Below, piece after piece: positions 60,976-64,000 of a stretch of 64,000 nt of DNA. The translations under genes were made by a program, and so were the position numbers. The notes below the pieces were generated by a model. That model made no database searches. It worked only from the letters and a program-made list of their open reading frames with translations, and was not told where the DNA came from. The stretch's first letter is position 1. Each line of letters opens with the position of its first letter. The stretch is from Loripinus fragilis (lineage: Eukaryota; Mollusca; Bivalvia; Lucinida; Lucinidae). The DNA is taken from assembly GCA_964019695.1 (NCBI GenBank), contig OZ026531.1:10196593-10260592 (forward strand), read 5' to 3'.

Positions 60976-60989
60976 GTACAGGTTATAAT

Positions 60990-61232
60990 ATGGGCCTCGA
61001 CGCGAGAAAACCTGCCTTCGGAGGTTTGTGAACAACAAAAGGGCAGACCAGCCTGCCCATTCGCGCAGTCTGATCAGCGCCTTTGTTATTCGCTTTTTGA
61101 AAAGTATCATATCTAAACTTGCTACAAGCGAATTTTCAATTTTCTAGCTAGTCTCTGTAGCTGATGAGACCGGTTTGAGTCTCGCTTTGTCGGAAACCCT
61201 GAAAACGAGTTTTGTCGGGACGAGACCCATAT
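60990..61232. mobile_element. Family E element next to exon 20 donor
   Basis: TATGGGCCTCGACGCGAGAA at left, CGGGACGAGACCCATAT at right. It begins about 15 bases after the GT of exon 20. Confidence 0.85.
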
Positions 61233-61765
61233 CAAGCTATGGAAACAGTGCACATTAAAACCGGGGCATCAACGGGGGTTAACTGGAAAAACGAGTAACG
61301 ACGGGTAAGGTGTCAACGCATCAACGGGTTTTGGAAGGATTTCATCGTATGTTTTAATAATCTTTCCTTTATATTATCCTAGCATATTATTTTGACGTTG
61401 CAAATCAGAATTTTTATTATTGCAGGAGCTGTAGAAATCAATTTTGTCTCTTACAATGCAAAAATGCTGTAAAAAGATGTTTTAGGAAAGTTGTCATTGT
61501 GCGCCCCATTTTACAGATCCTATGGTAAAAGGTCACAAAAACACATTTCATAGCATTCAAATTTGATTTTCCAGCAAAAGTAGTAAGTCAAGGAGCCTAA
61601 TTCGGTATTTGCAAATTGGATTAAAGCCAAATTGAAAAATTCTAAAAAAACCAAAAACAAATGGCATGCAAGGAAAATGCATTTAATGCTAGGTGTATGT
61701 ATATAATGCGAATCGTCGGGTAAGTTGAGTGTGACGACGGTGAAAATTATGTGAATCAGCGGGTA

Positions 61766-63174
61766 GGGGAGACCGGGGCTAGTTCGGCCTCGGGTCATGT
61801 TTGGTATGTGGCTATATTTAGCATGTAAGCCAAGATATGGGGCTGAGAAACATATTTGGAAATTACTTGTGACGAGTTTGTCCACATAAGTACTCAATTG
61901 CTGCATTGTTGAAGGGCACATTGATATTGTACCAGAAAAATCGTTTTCTTGCATGGTTAGTAAGTTTCTCATTGTCATTTCAGTTTTTATTTATCCAAAA
62001 ATGTGTTAAGATATTTATTTGATTTCTGTATTTTTATTACGAACGGATTATGTGCTTGATATAAAACATTGTTAATTTCTTCTCCTGCATCTTAAAAGGA
62101 GCTGCCACGTGATATTTGGAAATAGTCTGTCAGGGGCAAGTTCGGCCACTTAAGTCGGGGCAAGTTCGGCCCATTGCCAAACTTGCCATACACTTACATA
62201 AAATATTTTCCATTGTATTTTAGGTCACCTATTTTGTAAAGGGTGTTCATATCATGGAAACTAAGTACCTCCGTGTACATATTTAGCACAACAACTGACT
62301 GCACAATGATTACGTTTATTACATCGAAAGTTTCAGAACGCCATTTTACATTGACGTCAAAAGTAAAAAAAAACCTGTCTAAGACACGTAATGCAAATTT
62401 TTCCTTTTCCGTTTATTGTTATTATTATTTTTTTTACTCTTTTTTTACAGAACAACAAATAAAACGAGATGTATTCAAAGATTAGAAAAAAACTAAGTTA
62501 AAAAAACAAACTAAACCCATACAAACCTAGCGCCTTTCTCTGGGTCATTGGTACACAGTAAAGACCCAGATTAGACGCCACAGAGTGCGGAGTCTGATCA
62601 TGGTCTCCACTAATTGTTTACGGATTATAAAATTTGATGAAAGTTACTACCCAATAGCCCTTTGATTCAAAACTGGTTCGTCCGTTTGATAAAGGTGGGA
62701 CATTTTATTTGGCATTAATGGGTTAGGCAGGCTATTCAGATAGTAAATCGGCCCAAAAAGCAAGACGAAAACTCGAACAATCTGATACAACATTTTTAGG
62801 TTCATTTTTGGTAAATTTGTATTCTGAAGAATTAACTCGGATAGTCCATATAACTAGGTTAATGCCGTTATATTTTCTTGGCCATTTGCAATTCCAACTT
62901 AAGAAGTTTGACTGTATAATAATAGGCACTGCCGAACTTGCCCCGAGGGGTGGCCGAACTTACCCCATGGCGGGGCAAGTTCGGCCATCATGACCTGTTC
63001 TCCTTGAATGAAGATTACCCTTTATCGTACAGAGACACATGATGGGGGCTACCGGGACTGGTACCGCCCTATTGTGCCTTTCTAAAATATAATAGGTTTG
63101 GCAGACCTAGATGTTATAGTATTTCGAAAATTGAACTTTTTATAAAATGGGGCCGAACTAGCCCCGGTCTCCCC
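61766..63174. mobile_element. 1.4 kb TA-flanked element with GGGGAGACCGGGGCTAGTT ends
   Basis: Left TA|GGGGAGACCGGGGCTAGTTC, right GAACTAGCCCCGGTCTCCCC|TA. Related words GGGGCAAGTTCGGCC recur inside at about 62137-62175 (direct) and 62935-62990 (both orientations). No transposase recognised, so non-autonomous. Confidence 0.88.
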
Positions 63175-63728
63175 TATTGATAACGCGCGTTCCATCTTAA
63201 ATGGATTGTAAAACGAAATAGCTAATTTTTGATTCACATTTTTATCCCCAAAACCATCAAGGATCGAAGACATAGCAATGAGCCTGAGGCATATCCTTCT
63301 TTCTGTCCGTTAGTCCGTCTATCTGTCCATCTGTTAAAGAAAGTCTGTAACTGTTATACTCTTTGAGATATGGTAAGTATACTAATTATACCAAGACGTT
63401 GTGCCAGATGCAAGAAAGATTGCTTTCCCTAGCTTCCAGTATAATTTATATCTCTTTAATCGTTAATGAACTTTATCGCGAATATCTTGTAAAGCATATA
63501 AACTTTTATATTGCTAGGTATGTTTTTGATACCATTTAATTTTTGATGGGCATATAATGTCGAGGCAAGAGGTGTGTCTCGGTCAATTATTCCCAATGAA
63601 TGAACTTAGCTGGGGGAAGCTTGTTCGTCTTTTGTTTTCTTAAATGGCCGCGGAACAAAGACAATGCGTGACATACACGCATTTCTTTTCTCCATTGCTT
63701 TATGTTTGAAATAACAAACATTTGATTT

Positions 63729-63921
63729 GGTTCTTTCCGTTCCATCAACACTCTTTCAGTTATGTAGGAACAAGTCTTCCTGGGTTGAACCAGTACTAAG
63801 CTAGCCTAAGCATAAATGTGTCTTGCTCAAGAGACACAACGCAGTGACGCAGGTGAGACTCGAACCCATGTCCCTTCAGTCTCGAGTCAAGCACTCCACC
63901 ACTGAACCACTGCGCTCCCTA
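63729..63921 (-). mobile_element. SINE family 1 copy, reverse
   Basis: CACCACTGAACCACTGCGCTC end and CGAACCCATG reverse B box. TAACAAAC.T occurs on both sides as a probable target duplication. Confidence 0.85.
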
Positions 63922-64000
63922 ATTAACAAACGTGAAAGTATTTTAGGGTGACCTCACCTAATTTCTCCTACAAGTCCTTTGCCAATTAAATACCTAGGGA

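Noticed and set aside
61520..61978. 152-codon minus-strand frame crossing the TIR at 61766
   Set aside because: It crosses the element boundary, reads through the inverted repeat, and shows no transposase motif.

Overview
The window looks like intronic and exonic sequence from a large animal nuclear gene. It is AT-rich, has no bacterial-style gene packing, and carries small exons with good GT/AG splice sites separated by kilobase introns. The dense collection of tRNA-derived SINEs, palindromic MITE-like elements, TA-flanked inverted-repeat elements and minisatellites resembles what is typical of mollusc, especially bivalve, genomes. That taxonomic call is inference from repeat style only.

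One gene on the + strand appears to run through the whole window. I could place 20 exons (plus one alternative last exon and one weak candidate) between 1997 and 60975. Their reading phases join without a break, giving about 978 codons. The first six exons (1997-9230) encode an alpha-helical HEAT/armadillo-like solenoid. Exons from 14748 to 40118 encode a Ser/Arg/Lys-rich, probably disordered linker, built largely of phase 2-2 symmetric exons that split an AG-starting codon. Exons from 41960 to 60975 encode a more ordered C-terminal part. The 5' end of the gene lies upstream of the window and the 3' end lies downstream. An alternative last exon (11210-12096, acidic C-terminus, AATAAA at 12764) fits the same phase as the next constitutive exon and would give a shorter isoform. 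I do not recognise the family.

Layout: 1-1996 intron with a C-run/CA microsatellite; 1997-9230 solenoid exons, including a decaying tandem array of one HEAT exon (5703-7555) and a triplicated exon end (3648-4127); 9231-14747 alternative last exon and MITEs; 14748-22667 small cassette-like exons with SINEs and nested elements; 23089-27846 a 4.76 kb TA-flanked insertion with GCAGCTTTTAC-type arrays at both ends, splitting an older element; 29640-30898 a 93-bp satellite; 31442-45224 further exons, a degenerate minisatellite and an 88-bp array copied from an exon end; 45600-55000 a 10 kb intron with mariner remnants, long-TIR elements and a tandem repeat; 54266-54686 a miniature LTR element (150-bp repeats, 121-bp interior) with a tRNA-like promoter region; 55090-60975 C-terminal exons, one (57200) preceded by three tandem decoy copies; 61766-63174 a 1.4 kb TIR element; 63729-63921 a SINE.

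The most unusual properties are that four different exons of one gene have been locally tandem-duplicated across a splice junction, and that mobile elements lie within tens of bases of several splice sites.
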